A stretch of 64,000 nt of DNA, taken from the NCBI GenBank assembly GCA_030603695.1, contig JAUVXF010000002.1:62001-126000 (forward strand). Reading direction: 5' to 3'. Each line of letters starts with the position of its first letter. Position 1 is the first letter of the stretch. A model generated the notes under the pieces. It saw only the letters and a list, made by a program, of their open reading frames with translations, was not told the origin of the DNA and made no database searches. Made by a program: the position numbers and the translations under genes. The stretch is from Natronohydrobacter sp. Lineage in GTDB: Bacteria; Pseudomonadota; Alphaproteobacteria; Rhodobacterales; Rhodobacteraceae. Shown here one piece after another: positions 44,629 to 55,270 of this stretch.

Positions 44629-45282
44629 TTATGCCACAGGGCCTTGCCCCCCGCGCGCGGCAAGCGCGCCTTCCAGATCACCATAGCCTGTAAAGCGCCG
44701 CTCATAGGCCAGCCCCAGCCGCGCGGCGCAGGCCCGCGCCTTCGCATCCAAGGCGGGGTCTTCGGTTTGGGCCTGATAGATCAGCTTTGTGTAATTGCCA
44801 AACATCATGGAAATCAGCTCTGGATGGCGATCAAATCCCATCGGTTTCCAGACGAAAGCCTCAAACTGGCGCACCAGAAAATCTGTCAGATAAAACGCTG
44901 TCATTTCATCCTCGGCCTTTGCGGCAAAGGCTTCGACCCCTTCAAAAAAAGCGTAGCAGTGCGGCCCGGCCACCATTTCTACGCCCAATTCCGCGCAACG
45001 TGCCTGCAACAGCCCGCCCGTGCCGCAATCGGCATAAACCACGAAAACCTCGTCATAGCGCGGGCCATGTTCACGCACCGCCTTTTCCACCGCATCTGGA
45101 ATACGGTCTGGCCATAGGTGCAGATTGGCGGGCAGGCACAGCAAATCCATATGATCCCAGCCATTTGCGGCCTTCAGCGCCAATATCTCGCGCGCCAAAG
45201 CCCCACAGGCCAACAGCAGAATGCTGCCGCGGCCTTCGGGCGCAAGCCCTGTCTGTGTCAGGGTTTGGTCATCGGGCTGCAT
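44629..45282 (-). CDS. DUF1638 domain protein
   Basis: A 217-residue protein. ILLLACGALAREILALK and FVVYADCGTGGLL carry the two conserved Cys-Gly motifs of DUF1638, and GPHCYAFFEGVEAF is the third typical block. In other organisms DUF1638 genes accompany corrinoid methyltransferases for methylamines, but no such gene is seen here. The start at 45282 overlaps the end of mazG by 14 bases, which indicates coupled translation. Confidence 0.82.
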   Translation of the reverse strand: MQPDDQTLTQTGLAPEGRGSILLLACGALAREILALKAANGWDHMDLLCLPANLHLWPDRIPDAVEKAVREHGPRYDEVFVVYADCGTGGLLQARCAELGVEMVAGPHCYAFFEGVEAFAAKAEDEMTAFYLTDFLVRQFEAFVWKPMGFDRHPELISMMFGNYTKLIYQAQTEDPALDAKARACAARLGLAYERRFTGYGDLEGALAARGGQGPVA

Positions 45283-46096
45283 TATGCTTCTCGCGTGCCT
45301 TTGCAGCGTTCCAGAGGGCATCCATCTCTTCCAGCGTGCTGTCTTCAGGGCGGCGGCCATCTTGCGCCAGCGCCGTTTCTATGGCGCGAAAGCGGCGGGT
45401 GAATTTGGCATTGGCCGCGCGCAGGGCCGCTTCGGGATCAATATCCAGATGGCGGGCCAGATTTGCCATCACGAACAGAATATCGCCAAATTCCTCGGCG
45501 CGTTCTTCTGGGCCAAGGCTGTCGCGCGCTTCTGTCAATTCGCGCGCCTCTTCCAAGATCTTATCCAGAACCTGGCCGATCTCTGGCCAGTCAAACCCCA
45601 CCCGCGCTGCGCGTTTTTGCAGTTTGACCGCGCGCATCAGGGCAGGCAGGCCAAGCGCCACATCATCTAGCACCCCGCCTTTCGCCCGCGCCACGCGTTC
45701 CTGTGCCTTCAGCTTTTCCCAATCCTGCACCTGATCTGCGGCGGTCTTGTCGCGGCTCTCATCCCCAAAGACATGGGGATGGCGCGCCACCATCTTATCG
45801 CTGATCGCGCGGGTGATGCTATCCAGCGTGAAATGCCCGGCCTCTTCGCCCATCTGTGCATGATAGACGACCTGCAACAGCAAATCACCCAATTCCCCTT
45901 CCAATGCTGGCCAATCGGCCTGCTCTATCGCATCGGCCACTTCATAGGCCTCTTCGATCGTATAGGGGGCGATAGAGGTGAAATCTTGCTCTATATCCCA
46001 AGGGCAGCCAGTATCCGGGTCGCGCAAGGCGCGCATGATCGCGCGCAACCTGTCCGTGCTGCCATCAGCGGCGAAAATAAGAGGGGTATGGGGCAT
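45269..46096 (-). CDS. mazG: Nucleoside triphosphate pyrophosphohydrolase MazG
   Basis: Tandem MazG protein of 275 residues that hydrolyses NTPs or dNTPs to NMP and PPi, and may clear damaged nucleotides or ppGpp. The first domain has CPWDIEQDFTSIAPYTIEEAYEVADAIE with ELGDLLLQVVYHAQMGEE; the second has KILEEARELTEARDS and EEFGDILFVMANLARHL. The C-terminal part EEMDALWNAAKAREK is typical. It overlaps the DUF1638 gene downstream. Confidence 0.95.
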   Translation of the reverse strand: MPHTPLIFAADGSTDRLRAIMRALRDPDTGCPWDIEQDFTSIAPYTIEEAYEVADAIEQADWPALEGELGDLLLQVVYHAQMGEEAGHFTLDSITRAISDKMVARHPHVFGDESRDKTAADQVQDWEKLKAQERVARAKGGVLDDVALGLPALMRAVKLQKRAARVGFDWPEIGQVLDKILEEARELTEARDSLGPEERAEEFGDILFVMANLARHLDIDPEAALRAANAKFTRRFRAIETALAQDGRRPEDSTLEEMDALWNAAKAREKHNAAR

Positions 46097-46127
46097 GGGT
46101 TACTCCGGGTCGTGCTTGGCCTTGGTG

Positions 46128-46850
46128 TTACAGGCCCGCGCGCTTCTGTCCAGCCCAAAGCCCATGCAGCACAAGGGCTGTCATCGCGGCAATGGCTATG
46201 CCTGTTGCCGCCTGCACCAGCCCTGCGCCCCCCAGATTGGCCACCAGAACACCGATAAAGGCCCAGATCACGGCCAACCCGTATTCCGGCGCTTGGGGCT
46301 TGCGCCATAGAATTCCCCATGCAATGATTGTTGCGCTGGTCAGGGCCAGCAATGCGGCCGTTTGCGCAGTAACCAGCCCATAGCCGGCCAGACTGACACC
46401 CAGCGACACATGCGCCGCCGCTGTCAGCCACCCGGCATAGAGTGCCACAGGGGCTTGCAACAGCCAGCGATCTTGCGAAGGTGCGCGCAACATTGCCCAG
46501 ATTGCGAAGGCCAGCATCCAGAAAATCAAGATACTTGCCCCAATGGCGGAAATACCCGCCAGCCATAGCCAAAACGCCCCCGGCCCAAGGCTAAGCGCAA
46601 GTGGCAGATGAACAGGCTGCCAGTGCTTGTCACTGCGCCGAAGGGTGACGCCTGCCACTGCCAGCACAGCAAGCCACAAATAAATCACCCCCCAGATTGC
46701 GAAGGCATAGCCAGCTGGCTGCACCGGAGGGTTTATTTGCGGCACAGGAAAGCGTTCAGGCGCAAAGCCTGTGAACGGATCGGTCACAAGTGGCGCGACC
46801 AGAAAGGCCAGCGTTGCAAAGAATGTGAGAAGCGGTGCGATTCTGTTCAT
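46128..46850 (-). CDS. Multi-pass membrane protein, TspO/MBR-like
   Basis: A 240-residue hydrophobic protein with about seven membrane segments: 7-25, 48-70, 82-105, 108-125, 132-160, 165-180 and 190-235. The block PAGYAFAIWGVIYLW resembles TspO-like tryptophan-rich proteins and their relatives. The similarity is short, so I only place it near that superfamily. It is 31 bases upstream of mazG on the same strand. Function unknown. Confidence 0.6.
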   Translation of the reverse strand: MNRIAPLLTFFATLAFLVAPLVTDPFTGFAPERFPVPQINPPVQPAGYAFAIWGVIYLWLAVLAVAGVTLRRSDKHWQPVHLPLALSLGPGAFWLWLAGISAIGASILIFWMLAFAIWAMLRAPSQDRWLLQAPVALYAGWLTAAAHVSLGVSLAGYGLVTAQTAALLALTSATIIAWGILWRKPQAPEYGLAVIWAFIGVLVANLGGAGLVQAATGIAIAAMTALVLHGLWAGQKRAGL

Positions 46851-46897
46851 GCCCAGCAGCTATGTCGGCATGCAGCACCTGCCAAGGGGCGCGCATC

Positions 46898-46924
46898 AAA
46901 AAACCGCCCCGAAGGGCGGTTTTG
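46898..46924. terminator. Bidirectional terminator after gltA
   Basis: AAAACCGCCC (46900-46909) pairs with GGGCGGTTTT (46914-46923) around CGAA. The minus-strand tail is T-rich (complement of AAAAAA before 46904), which terminates gltA; the plus-strand tail TTTTG is shorter. Confidence 0.82.
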
Positions 46925-46940
46925 TTGGTATGACCGGGCG

Positions 46941-48236
46941 TTAGCGGGTCTCTATCTCAATATAGCTGCGGCGGGGCGCACCAGTATAGCGTTGGCGCGG
47001 GCGGCCAATTTTCTGCTCTGGGTCGGAAATCATTTCCTTCCACTGGCTGATCCAGCCCACTGTGCGCGAGAGTGCAAAAATGGGGGTGAACATGGATGTG
47101 GGGAAACCCATCGCTTCCAGAATGATGCCAGAGTAGAAATCCACATTTGGATACAGCTTTTTGGAGATGAAGTATTCATCCTCCAGCGCGATGCGTTCCA
47201 GTTCCTTGGCGACTTTCAGTGTCTCGTTATCCTCGATCCCCAATAGCCCCAGCACTTCATCCGCGGATTGCTTCATCACGGTCGCGCGCGGGTCGAAGTT
47301 TTTATAGACGCGGTGGCCAAAGCCCATCAGCTTGAACGGGTCATTCTTGTCCTTGGCCCTGGCGATGAATTCTGGGATGCGATCCACTGTGCCAATCTCG
47401 CGCAGCATTTCCAGGCAGGCTTGGTTTGCGCCGCCATGCGCAGGCCCCCAAAGGCAAGCAATACCCGCCGCAATACAGGCAAATGGGTTGGCGCCCGAAG
47501 AGCCAGCCAGACGCACAGTAGACGTAGAGGCGTTCTGCTCGTGATCGGCATGCAGCATCATGATGCGATCCATCGCGCGGCTCAGGATTGGATCGACCAC
47601 ATATTCTTCTGCTGGAACGGCAAAGCACATATTCAGGAAGTTACCCGAATAATCCAAGCTGTTCTTGGGATACACAAATGGCTGTCCGATAGAATATTTA
47701 TAGGCCCAAGCCGCGATTGTCGGCATTTTGGCGATCATGCGGATGGCCGCAACTTCGCGCTGCCAGGGATCATTGATATCGGTTGAATCGTGGTAAAACG
47801 CCGACATCGCACCCACAACGCCCGTCATAACGGCCATGGGGTGACTGTCGCGGCGGAAGCCACGGAAGAAATACTGCATTTGTTCATGCAGCATCGTGTG
47901 CCGCGTCACGCGGCTTTCAAAATCTTCCAGATCGGCGGCCGAGGGCAGTTCTCCGTAAAGCAGCAGATAGCAGCATTCCAGAAAATGCGATTTCTCTGCC
48001 AGTTCTTCAATCGGATAGCCACGATACAGCAATTCGCCTGCATCGCCGTCGATATAGGTGATGGTGGAAGAACAGGCGGCGGTAGACGTGAAGCCGGGGT
48101 CATAGGTGAACACATCACCTTGTGCATAAAGCTTGCGAATATCCAGTACATCCGGGCCGACAGAGGGTTTCATGACCGGAAGGTCGATCACCTTGTCGCC
48201 GATCGTTAGCTTTGCCGTCTCGCTTCCGTTCGCCAT
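46941..48236 (-). CDS. gltA: Citrate synthase
   Basis: Condenses oxaloacetate and acetyl-CoA to citrate, the first TCA cycle step. The 431 residues match the hexameric, NADH-sensitive type I family: [23 protein letters not shown], the catalytic His region ILHADHEQ-like [34 protein letters not shown], and [15 protein letters not shown]. The start at 48236 follows TTGAAAGGATG; a frame to 48251 adds five residues. gltX lies upstream and a strong terminator downstream. Confidence 0.97.
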   Translation of the reverse strand: MANGSETAKLTIGDKVIDLPVMKPSVGPDVLDIRKLYAQGDVFTYDPGFTSTAACSSTITYIDGDAGELLYRGYPIEELAEKSHFLECCYLLLYGELPSAADLEDFESRVTRHTMLHEQMQYFFRGFRRDSHPMAVMTGVVGAMSAFYHDSTDINDPWQREVAAIRMIAKMPTIAAWAYKYSIGQPFVYPKNSLDYSGNFLNMCFAVPAEEYVVDPILSRAMDRIMMLHADHEQNASTSTVRLAGSSGANPFACIAAGIACLWGPAHGGANQACLEMLREIGTVDRIPEFIARAKDKNDPFKLMGFGHRVYKNFDPRATVMKQSADEVLGLLGIEDNETLKVAKELERIALEDEYFISKKLYPNVDFYSGIILEAMGFPTSMFTPIFALSRTVGWISQWKEMISDPEQKIGRPRQRYTGAPRRSYIEIETR

Positions 48237-48318
48237 TCTGCATCCTTTCAAAATGGCCTGTAGGCATGATGCCCTTCAGGCTGTCCCATATCCCGACCTG
48301 GCGTAATTCCCCACCAGG

Positions 48319-49719
48319 TCAGGTTGCCGCGTCTTGTATACGGCGCAAGCTTTCAGCTTTGCCAAGAATGAGCATCATATCGAAAATGCTGGGGCTGCTG
48401 GTGCGTCCGGCAAGGGCAGCGCGCAAAGGCTGCGCAAGCTTGCCAAGACCAACACCGTGTAGCTGCGCAATCTCGGTGACAATACCCTCCAGAAATTCCC
48501 GCTCCCACGTAGCATTTTGCAAACGCGGCGTCAATTCCCTCAGTATACTACGGGATACAGTATCAAGGGCGGGAGCTGCGTTTTCATCGGGCACAATGGG
48601 GCGCTCGGTTAAAATAAAGTAAGCCTTTTCATAAATTTGTGCGAAACTCTTTGCCTTCTCCTTGATAACCGGCATCGCCCGGAGGATTCCCGCAAGTTGG
48701 GTATCTGTCAATGGGGCTGCACCTGTTGCCGCAAGATATGCCGTCAATTCATGCAGCAGTGCAGCATTGTCGGCCACTGTCATATGCTGTGCTGTCAGAT
48801 GATCCAGTTTTTTGAAATCCAGACGCGCAGGAGATTTGCCAATGCCGGAAATATCGAACCATTCCAATGCCTGCGCATCGGTGAAAAATTCGTCATTTCC
48901 ATGGCTCCAGCCCAGCCGCGCAAGGTAGTTGCGCATGGCCGCAGCGGGGTAGCCCATGCGCTGATATTCCTCTACTCCAAGCGCGCCGTGGCGTTTTGAC
49001 AGCTTCTTGCCATCCGGCCCATGGATAAGCGGGATATGCGCCCAGACAGGTATCTTCCAGCCCATGGCCTGATACACCAGCATTTGCCGGGCGGCATTAT
49101 TCAGATGGTCATCCCCCCGAATAACATGGGTTACGCCCATATCATGGTCATCCACCACCACAGCCAGCATGTAAGTTGGTGTCCCGTCAGAGCGCAGAAT
49201 GATCATGTCATCCAGCTGATCATTGCGGATACGCACATCGCCTTGCACCTGATCACGGATCACGGTTTCCCCGTCCAAGGGCGCTTTAACGCGAATCGCA
49301 TAAGGGGCATCGGGATGATCCGCCGCAGCCGCATCGCGCCAGGGCGATCGGTAAAGGGTTGATTGCCCCGCTGCCCGGGCCGATTCGCGAAAGGCTTCGA
49401 TTTCCTCTTGGGTGGCGAAGCATTTATAGGCACGCCCTTCGGCCAGCATGTGATGGGCCACTTCGGCATGGCGGGGCGCGCGGTCAAACTGGCTGATCGG
49501 CTCGCCATCCCAGTCCAGCCCCAGCCAGCTAAGCCCCTTCAAAATTGCCTCGGTTGCCTCCGGGGTGGAACGTGCGCGGTCTGTATCTTCGATTCGAAGC
49601 AGAAATCTTCCGCCGCGCCCGCGTGCATACAGCCAGTTGAACAGCGCCGTGCGTGCCCCCCCGATATGCAGATAACCGGTTGGAGAAGGGGCAAAGCGGG
49701 TGACGATGGCATCTGACAT
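48319..49719 (-). CDS. gltX: Glutamate--tRNA ligase
   Basis: Class I synthetase of 466 residues. The HIGH-like motif is [20 protein letters not shown] (10-29) and the KMSKS-like loop is [14 protein letters not shown] near residue 240. The tRNA-binding C-terminal domain is normal. Alphaproteobacteria often have two GltX copies; whether this one is discriminating or charges tRNA-Gln too cannot be told. A weak hairpin GACCTGG/CCAGGTC (48295-48320) overlaps its stop and precedes gltA. comEC is divergent. Confidence 0.96.
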   Translation of the reverse strand: MSDAIVTRFAPSPTGYLHIGGARTALFNWLYARGRGGRFLLRIEDTDRARSTPEATEAILKGLSWLGLDWDGEPISQFDRAPRHAEVAHHMLAEGRAYKCFATQEEIEAFRESARAAGQSTLYRSPWRDAAAADHPDAPYAIRVKAPLDGETVIRDQVQGDVRIRNDQLDDMIILRSDGTPTYMLAVVVDDHDMGVTHVIRGDDHLNNAARQMLVYQAMGWKIPVWAHIPLIHGPDGKKLSKRHGALGVEEYQRMGYPAAAMRNYLARLGWSHGNDEFFTDAQALEWFDISGIGKSPARLDFKKLDHLTAQHMTVADNAALLHELTAYLAATGAAPLTDTQLAGILRAMPVIKEKAKSFAQIYEKAYFILTERPIVPDENAAPALDTVSRSILRELTPRLQNATWEREFLEGIVTEIAQLHGVGLGKLAQPLRAALAGRTSSPSIFDMMLILGKAESLRRIQDAAT

Positions 49720-49800
49720 GCTGAGTTTAACCTTTTGGAAACCAGTTTTCGGGCAGGGTTCTGGCTTGGGTTCTAGGCAAGCTGCGGGGCGGAAACAAGG

Positions 49801-51894
49801 GTGCGTCTGGTCTCATTCACTGGCGGGGGTGCTGTGGCGGGCCTATCGGCGCTGAGTTTGGCTGTGGCGCAGCAAAGCGGGCGCTTCTTTCTGGCGGCGC
49901 CCGTGGCCCTGGCCATCGGGATCGGGCTGTATTTCGCCCTGCCACGGGAACCGCTTGCTGCGGAATGGGTGGCGCTTGCCGGGTTGGGGCTGGGCTGTGT
50001 GCTGCTCGCGCGGTTCTTGCCGGAAGAGGGGGCGCCCTTGGCGCTGGCGCTGGCGCTTGTGGTGCTGGGCTGTCTGGCAGCGGGGTGGCGCGCGGCACAT
50101 GTGGCAGCGCCAGTGCTGAACATGCGCTATTATGGCCCGATTGAAGGGCGCGTGGTGAAGATAGATCGCGCGCCAAGTGATGCACTGCGCCTGACATTGG
50201 ACGAGGTTGTGTTGCAGGGCCTGACCAAGACCCGAACACCAGAACGGGTGCGGGTAACGCTGCATGGCGCGCAAAGCTTTATCCAGCCAGAGCCGGGCTT
50301 GCGGGTTATGACGACCGGCCATCTTGGCCCGCCGCCTGCGCCAGCCGAGCCGGGGGGCTTTGATTTCCGCCGCCTTGCATGGTTTGAGGGGTTGGGCGCG
50401 GTGGGCTATACCCGCGCGCCTGTGCTGAGTGTCGCCCCTGCACAGGCTGGGGCGGCAGGGCTGCGGCTCCACCGTCTGCGTATGGCCATTTCCGCGCAGG
50501 TGCAGGCGCAGTTGCCCGGCGATGTGGGCGGCTTTGCCGCTGCAATCCTGACGGGTGACAGATCGGGCATAGCACAGGAACGGATGGAGGAATTGCGCCG
50601 CTCCAACCTTGCGCATTTGCTGGCCATATCGGGGCTGCATATGGGGTTGCTGACGGGGTTTGTTTTCGGGCTTTTGCGTTTGCTGATGGCGCTTGTGCCA
50701 CCAGTCGCGCTGCGTGCGCCAACGCGCAAGATCGCGGCTGTTGGTGCATTGGGGGCAGGGGCGTTCTATCTGGCGCTGTCGGGCGGCAATGTGGCGACAG
50801 AGCGCGCGTTTATCATGGTGGCCGTCATGCTGCTGGCGGTGCTGCTGGAACGGCGGGCGGTGTCGCTGCGCTCTGTCGCTTTGGCGGCGATGGTGATCTT
50901 GCTTATCCGGCCCGAAGCGCTGGTGCAGGCCGGATTTCAGATGAGTTTCGCGGCAACTGTGGCGCTGGTGGCGGTGTTTCGCTGGCTGGCGGATGAGAGG
51001 GCATGGCGCGGGCAGATCCCGCGCTGGTTATGGCCCGCAATCAGCCTTGTGATCTGTTCTGTGGTCGCGGGCGTGGCCACGGCCCCGGTAGCGGCGGCCA
51101 GTTTCAACCGGCTTGCGGAATATGGGCTGATTGCCAATTTGCTGGCAGTGCCGCTGATGGGCACTGTGATTATGCCTGCCGCCGTGCTTGCCGCACTTTT
51201 GGCCCCGTTCGGTCTGGAAGGGCTGGGATTGGCCATCATGGGGCCTGCGATTGGCTGGATATTGGCGGTCTCGGCCCATGTCAGCGCGCTGGACGGCGCG
51301 GTGATGCTGGTCATCCAGCCCCCGCCTGCGGTTATGCCGCTGCTTAGCCTTGGTGCGCTCTGGCTGATCATATGGCAGGGAAGGGTGCGGCTGGCGGGGC
51401 TGCCCGTGATGGGGTTGGGGCTGGTGCTATGGCTGCACAGTGATCGCCCGGCACTGCTGATCGCGCCAGAGGCGCAGGTGGTCGGGCTGATGCTGGAGGG
51501 CGGGCGCGTGATAAGCCGCGCGCGCACGGGCAGTTTCGTGGCCGAAAGCTGGCTGCGCTCTGACGGGGATGGCGCCAGTCAGGCGCAGGCGCAGGCGCGC
51601 AGCGGGCATGATGCGCGCGCCAATATTGTGCATCTGCGGGGGGGCGGTTTTGACGTGATGCATCTTTCGGGCGAACAGGCGGCGGCGCAGTTGGAGGCGC
51701 TCTGCCTGCCGGGGCGGATCGTGGTGGTTTCTGTGCCTGTTGCCCCGGCCCCGCGCGGGGGGCGGCGCTGCGATGTGATCACCCCCCGAGATATGCGCGA
51801 CACTGGCGCGCGCGCCTATGATCTGCGCGAAGGTGTGTTGCAGATGCGTAGTGCACGATCCAGCGCCGGGGCGCGGCCATGGACACAGCCATGA
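49801..51894 (+). CDS. comEC: ComEC/Rec2 DNA-uptake channel
   Basis: Inner-membrane channel for single-stranded DNA uptake, 697 residues. An N-terminal DUF4131-like part with membrane segments is followed by an OB-like region (about 110-200, [19 protein letters not shown]). Then comes the core competence domain with [33 protein letters not shown] and [12 protein letters not shown]-terminal beta-lactamase-like remnant (about 590-697) lacks a clear HxHxDH zinc site. The start is a GTG at 49801 after GGAAACAAGG. In Rhodobacter capsulatus ComEC is needed by gene-transfer-agent recipients. Confidence 0.9.
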   Translation: MRLVSFTGGGAVAGLSALSLAVAQQSGRFFLAAPVALAIGIGLYFALPREPLAAEWVALAGLGLGCVLLARFLPEEGAPLALALALVVLGCLAAGWRAAHVAAPVLNMRYYGPIEGRVVKIDRAPSDALRLTLDEVVLQGLTKTRTPERVRVTLHGAQSFIQPEPGLRVMTTGHLGPPPAPAEPGGFDFRRLAWFEGLGAVGYTRAPVLSVAPAQAGAAGLRLHRLRMAISAQVQAQLPGDVGGFAAAILTGDRSGIAQERMEELRRSNLAHLLAISGLHMGLLTGFVFGLLRLLMALVPPVALRAPTRKIAAVGALGAGAFYLALSGGNVATERAFIMVAVMLLAVLLERRAVSLRSVALAAMVILLIRPEALVQAGFQMSFAATVALVAVFRWLADERAWRGQIPRWLWPAISLVICSVVAGVATAPVAAASFNRLAEYGLIANLLAVPLMGTVIMPAAVLAALLAPFGLEGLGLAIMGPAIGWILAVSAHVSALDGAVMLVIQPPPAVMPLLSLGALWLIIWQGRVRLAGLPVMGLGLVLWLHSDRPALLIAPEAQVVGLMLEGGRVISRARTGSFVAESWLRSDGDGASQAQAQARSGHDARANIVHLRGGGFDVMHLSGEQAAAQLEALCLPGRIVVVSVPVAPAPRGGRRCDVITPRDMRDTGARAYDLREGVLQMRSARSSAGARPWTQP

Positions 51895-51900
51895 AAAACC

Positions 51901-51929
51901 AAAGGCCCCGGCATCTCACCGGGGCCTTT
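51901..51929. terminator. Bidirectional terminator between comEC and grxD
   Basis: AAAGGCCCCGG (51901-51911) pairs with CCGGGGCCTTT (51919-51929) over CATCTCA. Both strands get a T-rich end; on the minus strand CCTTTGGTTTTTC follows. It separates convergent genes. Confidence 0.85.
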
Positions 51930-51955
51930 CGACGTGTTGCACACAATGCCTGCCC

Positions 51956-52315
51956 TCAGGCATTGGCCTCGCGGATTTTCTCTGCCGCGTCTTTGTCATA
52001 GGCCACGCCTTTGGCATCAAACAGCTGATCCAATTCGCCCGACAATGTCATCTCGGTAACAATATCGCAGCCGCCCACAAATTCGCCCTTCACATAAAGC
52101 TGGGGGATGGTGGGCCAATCCGAGTAATCCTTGATCCCGGCGCGGATTTCCTCATCTGCCAGAACATTCACATCGGCATAGTCAACGCCCATGAAATTCA
52201 AAACCCCCGCCACGCGGCTGGAAAAGCCACATTGCGGCATGGTTTTCGTGCCTTTCATATACAGCACGACATCATTGGCTTCGACAGTTTGCTTGATCTT
52301 TTCTGCGGCGCTCAT
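51956..52315 (-). CDS. grxD: Monothiol glutaredoxin Grx4 family
   Basis: A 119-residue Fe-S cluster carrier. The active motif CGFS begins at C29 in MPQCGFSSRVAG, with IPQLYVKGEFVGGCDI for glutathione binding. These proteins bind a [2Fe-2S] cluster with BolA partners and deliver it or sense iron. The bolA gene is 29 bases upstream on the same strand, supporting a BolA-Grx pair. The ATG at 52315 is preferred over one at 52324 because of family length. Confidence 0.96.
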   Translation of the reverse strand: MSAAEKIKQTVEANDVVLYMKGTKTMPQCGFSSRVAGVLNFMGVDYADVNVLADEEIRAGIKDYSDWPTIPQLYVKGEFVGGCDIVTEMTLSGELDQLFDAKGVAYDKDAAEKIREANA

Positions 52316-52344
52316 TGGCGGCATCCTTTCAGGGCGTGTTGGTC

Positions 52345-52587
52345 TTAGTCTGGGGCTTTGGTTGTCAGGGCAAGGGCATGCAATTCGCCATGGCTGCCAT
52401 CCATCTTGCCTTTCAGTGCAGCATAAACGGCGCGTTGCTGCTGCACGCGGTTCAGGCCACGAAAGCTTTCGTCAATCACCTCTGCGGCATAATGATTGCC
52501 ATCGCCGGCAAGGTCAGTGATGGTGATTTTGGCATTGGGAAACCCCTCTTTCAACAGGGTTTCCAAGTCTTCTACTGTAATGGCCAT
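52345..52587 (-). CDS. BolA family protein
   Basis: An 80-residue BolA-like protein: LETLLKEGFPNAKITITDLAGDGNHYAAEVIDESFRGLNRVQQQRAVYAALKG matches the alpha-beta KH-like fold with the conserved His in GNHY and the helix-turn-helix. It probably forms a heterodimer with the adjacent monothiol glutaredoxin for Fe-S trafficking. A longer open frame to 52665 adds 26 residues that overlap the end of purL and look non-native. Confidence 0.93.
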   Translation of the reverse strand: MAITVEDLETLLKEGFPNAKITITDLAGDGNHYAAEVIDESFRGLNRVQQQRAVYAALKGKMDGSHGELHALALTTKAPD

Positions 52588-52639
52588 GGCCCGGCTCCTA
52601 TTCTTCTTCGCCTCAAGGTAATCCCGGTGGGTGGGTAGA

Positions 52640-54805
52640 TCAAGCGCTGCCGATCGCCGCCGCAAAGGCCCCCCGATAGAGCGCCGAAAGATCTGTCAAT
52701 GGGGCGCTGTCATCGCCCATCTGCACGGTTTCGCCGCCAAATCTGCCCATACAGGCCAGCGCAACCCCGGCCTTGCCAGCCGCGACCATCAGCGCTTCGG
52801 CCTGATCAAAGCTTGCCGCCAACAGATAGCGCGCCTGATCTTCGCCAAAGAGAGTGGCGATATCGCCGCTATCAAGGCTTAGCCCCAGCCCTGCGGCCTC
52901 TGCCATTTCAAACGCGGCAAGGGCAAGGCCGCCATCGGACAGATCGGAAGCCGCCTTTACCAGCGCCCGGTTCTCGCGCAGGAACTCGCCATTTTGCCGC
53001 TCTTTCGCCAGATCAACATGCGGCGCATCGCCTGCTTCAATCCCGAATGCCTCTGCCAGCAAAGCGGATTGGCCCATATGTCCTTCGGTTTCGCCCAGAA
53101 CCAGCACCAAGTCACCCTCTTGCGGCAGGCCGCCGATGATGTGGTCACAATGCTCTATCAGCCCCACCGCGCCGATTGTGGGGGTCGGCAAAATCGGCTG
53201 GCCGTCGGTTTCGTTGTAAAGCGAGACATTGCCAGACACGATGGGCATATCCAGCGCCGCACAGGCCGCGCCAATGCCTTTGATCGCACCGACAAACTGG
53301 CCCATGATCGCGGGTTTTTCAGGATTGCCGAAATTGAGGTTGTCGGTGGTGGCAAGCGGCTTTGCCCCCACGGCTGTCAGATTGCGATAGGCTTCGGCCA
53401 CGGCCTGTTTTCCGCCCTCGAACGGATTGGCGCGCACATAGCGCGGCGTGACATCCGAGGTGAAGGCAAGCGCCTTATCCGTCCCATGCACCCGCACAAT
53501 TCCAGCCCCCAACCCCGGTATGCGGATTGTATCTGCCATGACCTGACTGTCATACTGTTCCCACACCCACGCCTTGTGCGCGTAAGAGGGTGCGCCAATC
53601 AGCGCGCGCAGCGCGGCGATAGGGCTGATTTCGGGAATATCGCCCAATGGGGCGGGGGGCGGGGTTTCCACCCAGGGGCGGTCATATTCCGGCGCGCTGG
53701 ATGACAGTTTGGACAGCGGCAGATCGGCTTTGATCTCATTGCCATGCAGGATCAGAAAGCGGTCTTCGGCAATGGTTTCGCCCACGATTGCGAAATCCAG
53801 ATCCCATTTTTCAAAAATAGCGCGCGCTTCGGCCTCTTTGGCGGGCTTTAGCACCATCAACATGCGCTCTTGCGATTCGGACAGCATCATTTCATAGGCT
53901 GTCATCCCGGTTTCACGCTGCGGCACGTGATCCAGTTGCAGTTTGATCCCCAAGCCGCCCTTGTCGCCCATTTCCACCGCCGAACATGTCAGGCCAGCCG
54001 CCCCCATATCCTGAATGGAAATCACCGCACCAGAGGCCATAAGTTCCAGACAAGCTTCTAGCAGGCGCTTTTCGGTAAAAGGATCGCCCACCTGCACGGT
54101 TGGGCGCTTGTCTTCGATCGTGTCATCAAATTCGGCGCTGGCCATGGTTGCCCCGCCCACGCCATCACGCCCGGTTTTCGCGCCCAGATAGACAACTGGC
54201 ATTCCCACGCCACTGGCGGCAGAATAGAAAATCGCGTCTGCATCGGCCAGCCCGGCAGCAAAGGCATTCACAAGGCAATTGCCGTTATATGCGGGATGAA
54301 AGCGCACTTCGCCCCCCACAGTGGGCACGCCGAAAGCATTGCCATAGCCGCCAATCCCTTCCACCACACCCCGCACCAGATGGGCGGTTTTCGGGTGGGA
54401 TGGCGCGCCAAAGCTAAGCGCGTTCATGGCCGCAATCGGGCGGGCGCCCATGGTGAACACATCGCGCAAAATGCCGCCCACACCGGTGGCCGCGCCCTGA
54501 TAGGGTTCGATATAGCTGGGGTGATTGTGGCTTTCCATTTTGAAAATGACGGCCTGACCATCGCCAATATCCACCACACCTGCATTTTCACCCGGCCCGC
54601 AAATCACCTGTGGGCCAGTGGTGGGTAGGGTGCGCAACCATTTCTTGGATGATTTGTAGGAACAATGCTCATTCCACATGGCCGAGAAGATGCCCAATTC
54701 CGTAAAGCTGGGCGCGCGGCCGATAATTTCCAGAATGCGGGCATATTCATCTGGCTTCAGGCCATGCGCGGCGATCAGCTCGTCAGTCAGAATGGGGTCG
54801 GTCAT
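52640..54805 (-). CDS. purL: Phosphoribosylformylglycinamidine synthase subunit PurL
   Basis: Large subunit of FGAM synthase in purine synthesis, 721 residues; it works with PurS and PurQ, which are not in this window. The family blocks [78 protein letters not shown] and [12 protein letters not shown] are present, as are the second-half [24 protein letters not shown]. Small-type PurL without the glutaminase. It is upstream of bolA-grxD on the same strand, with a 52-base gap. Confidence 0.97.
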   Translation of the reverse strand: MTDPILTDELIAAHGLKPDEYARILEIIGRAPSFTELGIFSAMWNEHCSYKSSKKWLRTLPTTGPQVICGPGENAGVVDIGDGQAVIFKMESHNHPSYIEPYQGAATGVGGILRDVFTMGARPIAAMNALSFGAPSHPKTAHLVRGVVEGIGGYGNAFGVPTVGGEVRFHPAYNGNCLVNAFAAGLADADAIFYSAASGVGMPVVYLGAKTGRDGVGGATMASAEFDDTIEDKRPTVQVGDPFTEKRLLEACLELMASGAVISIQDMGAAGLTCSAVEMGDKGGLGIKLQLDHVPQRETGMTAYEMMLSESQERMLMVLKPAKEAEARAIFEKWDLDFAIVGETIAEDRFLILHGNEIKADLPLSKLSSSAPEYDRPWVETPPPAPLGDIPEISPIAALRALIGAPSYAHKAWVWEQYDSQVMADTIRIPGLGAGIVRVHGTDKALAFTSDVTPRYVRANPFEGGKQAVAEAYRNLTAVGAKPLATTDNLNFGNPEKPAIMGQFVGAIKGIGAACAALDMPIVSGNVSLYNETDGQPILPTPTIGAVGLIEHCDHIIGGLPQEGDLVLVLGETEGHMGQSALLAEAFGIEAGDAPHVDLAKERQNGEFLRENRALVKAASDLSDGGLALAAFEMAEAAGLGLSLDSGDIATLFGEDQARYLLAASFDQAEALMVAAGKAGVALACMGRFGGETVQMGDDSAPLTDLSALYRGAFAAAIGSA

Positions 54806-55270
54806 GGCGAATTACCCTTCAAGCGGTCTGGCAGGGGGGCTGATGGTTCGCACCAGCCGTTTGCTTTCCCATAAGGCAAAGGCCGCGAGGGGGAAAGGGG
54901 GCGCGCGCGACAGGGGGCGCCCAGACCAGAAAACCCGGTGTCAAGGAAAACCGCTGATTGGCGGGATCTGCCCGATTTCGGTGGTGTCAACTCAGGCAAA
55001 GCGCATTGGAATTAGGCAATTTTGGTTTGCGCGCGCTGATGCTGCCCCGCACCGCACTGCCGCGCAAGGCGGAAATTGCCACAAAACGCCCGAAAAAAAA
55101 GGCCGAGCGCAATGCTCGGCCAAAGTCCAACAGGGAGGTAAAGGCGGAAGACATAGTCACTCACGCCTTGGGTTTTGATTAAGGTATTGCTCATCCATTA
55201 CGCAAGTTAAATTATCTTGCATCTGCAACATTGCCGGTATGCGTTGCATACATGCCTCATACAGGCTGGC
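54806..55270. other. Gene-poor region between purL and lysR
   Basis: 465 bases. Apart from the terminator at 55093-55121 and the short candidate RNA segment to its right, I see no supported gene. An open frame on the minus strand (55012-55194) runs straight through the terminator and is not credible. The purL promoter probably lies at about 54820-55000. Confidence 0.5.
55093..55121 (-). terminator. Strong minus-strand terminator with T8
   Basis: GGCCGAGC (55101-55108), loop GCAAT, GCTCGGCC (55114-55121); on the minus strand it is followed by eight T (complement of 55093-55100). It ends a leftward transcript 150 bases after the LysR gene stop, or a separate small RNA. Confidence 0.87.

Noticed and set aside
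55012-55194. 60-codon frame on the minus strand downstream of lysR
   Set aside because: It reads straight through a T8 intrinsic terminator at 55093-55121, which a real gene would not.
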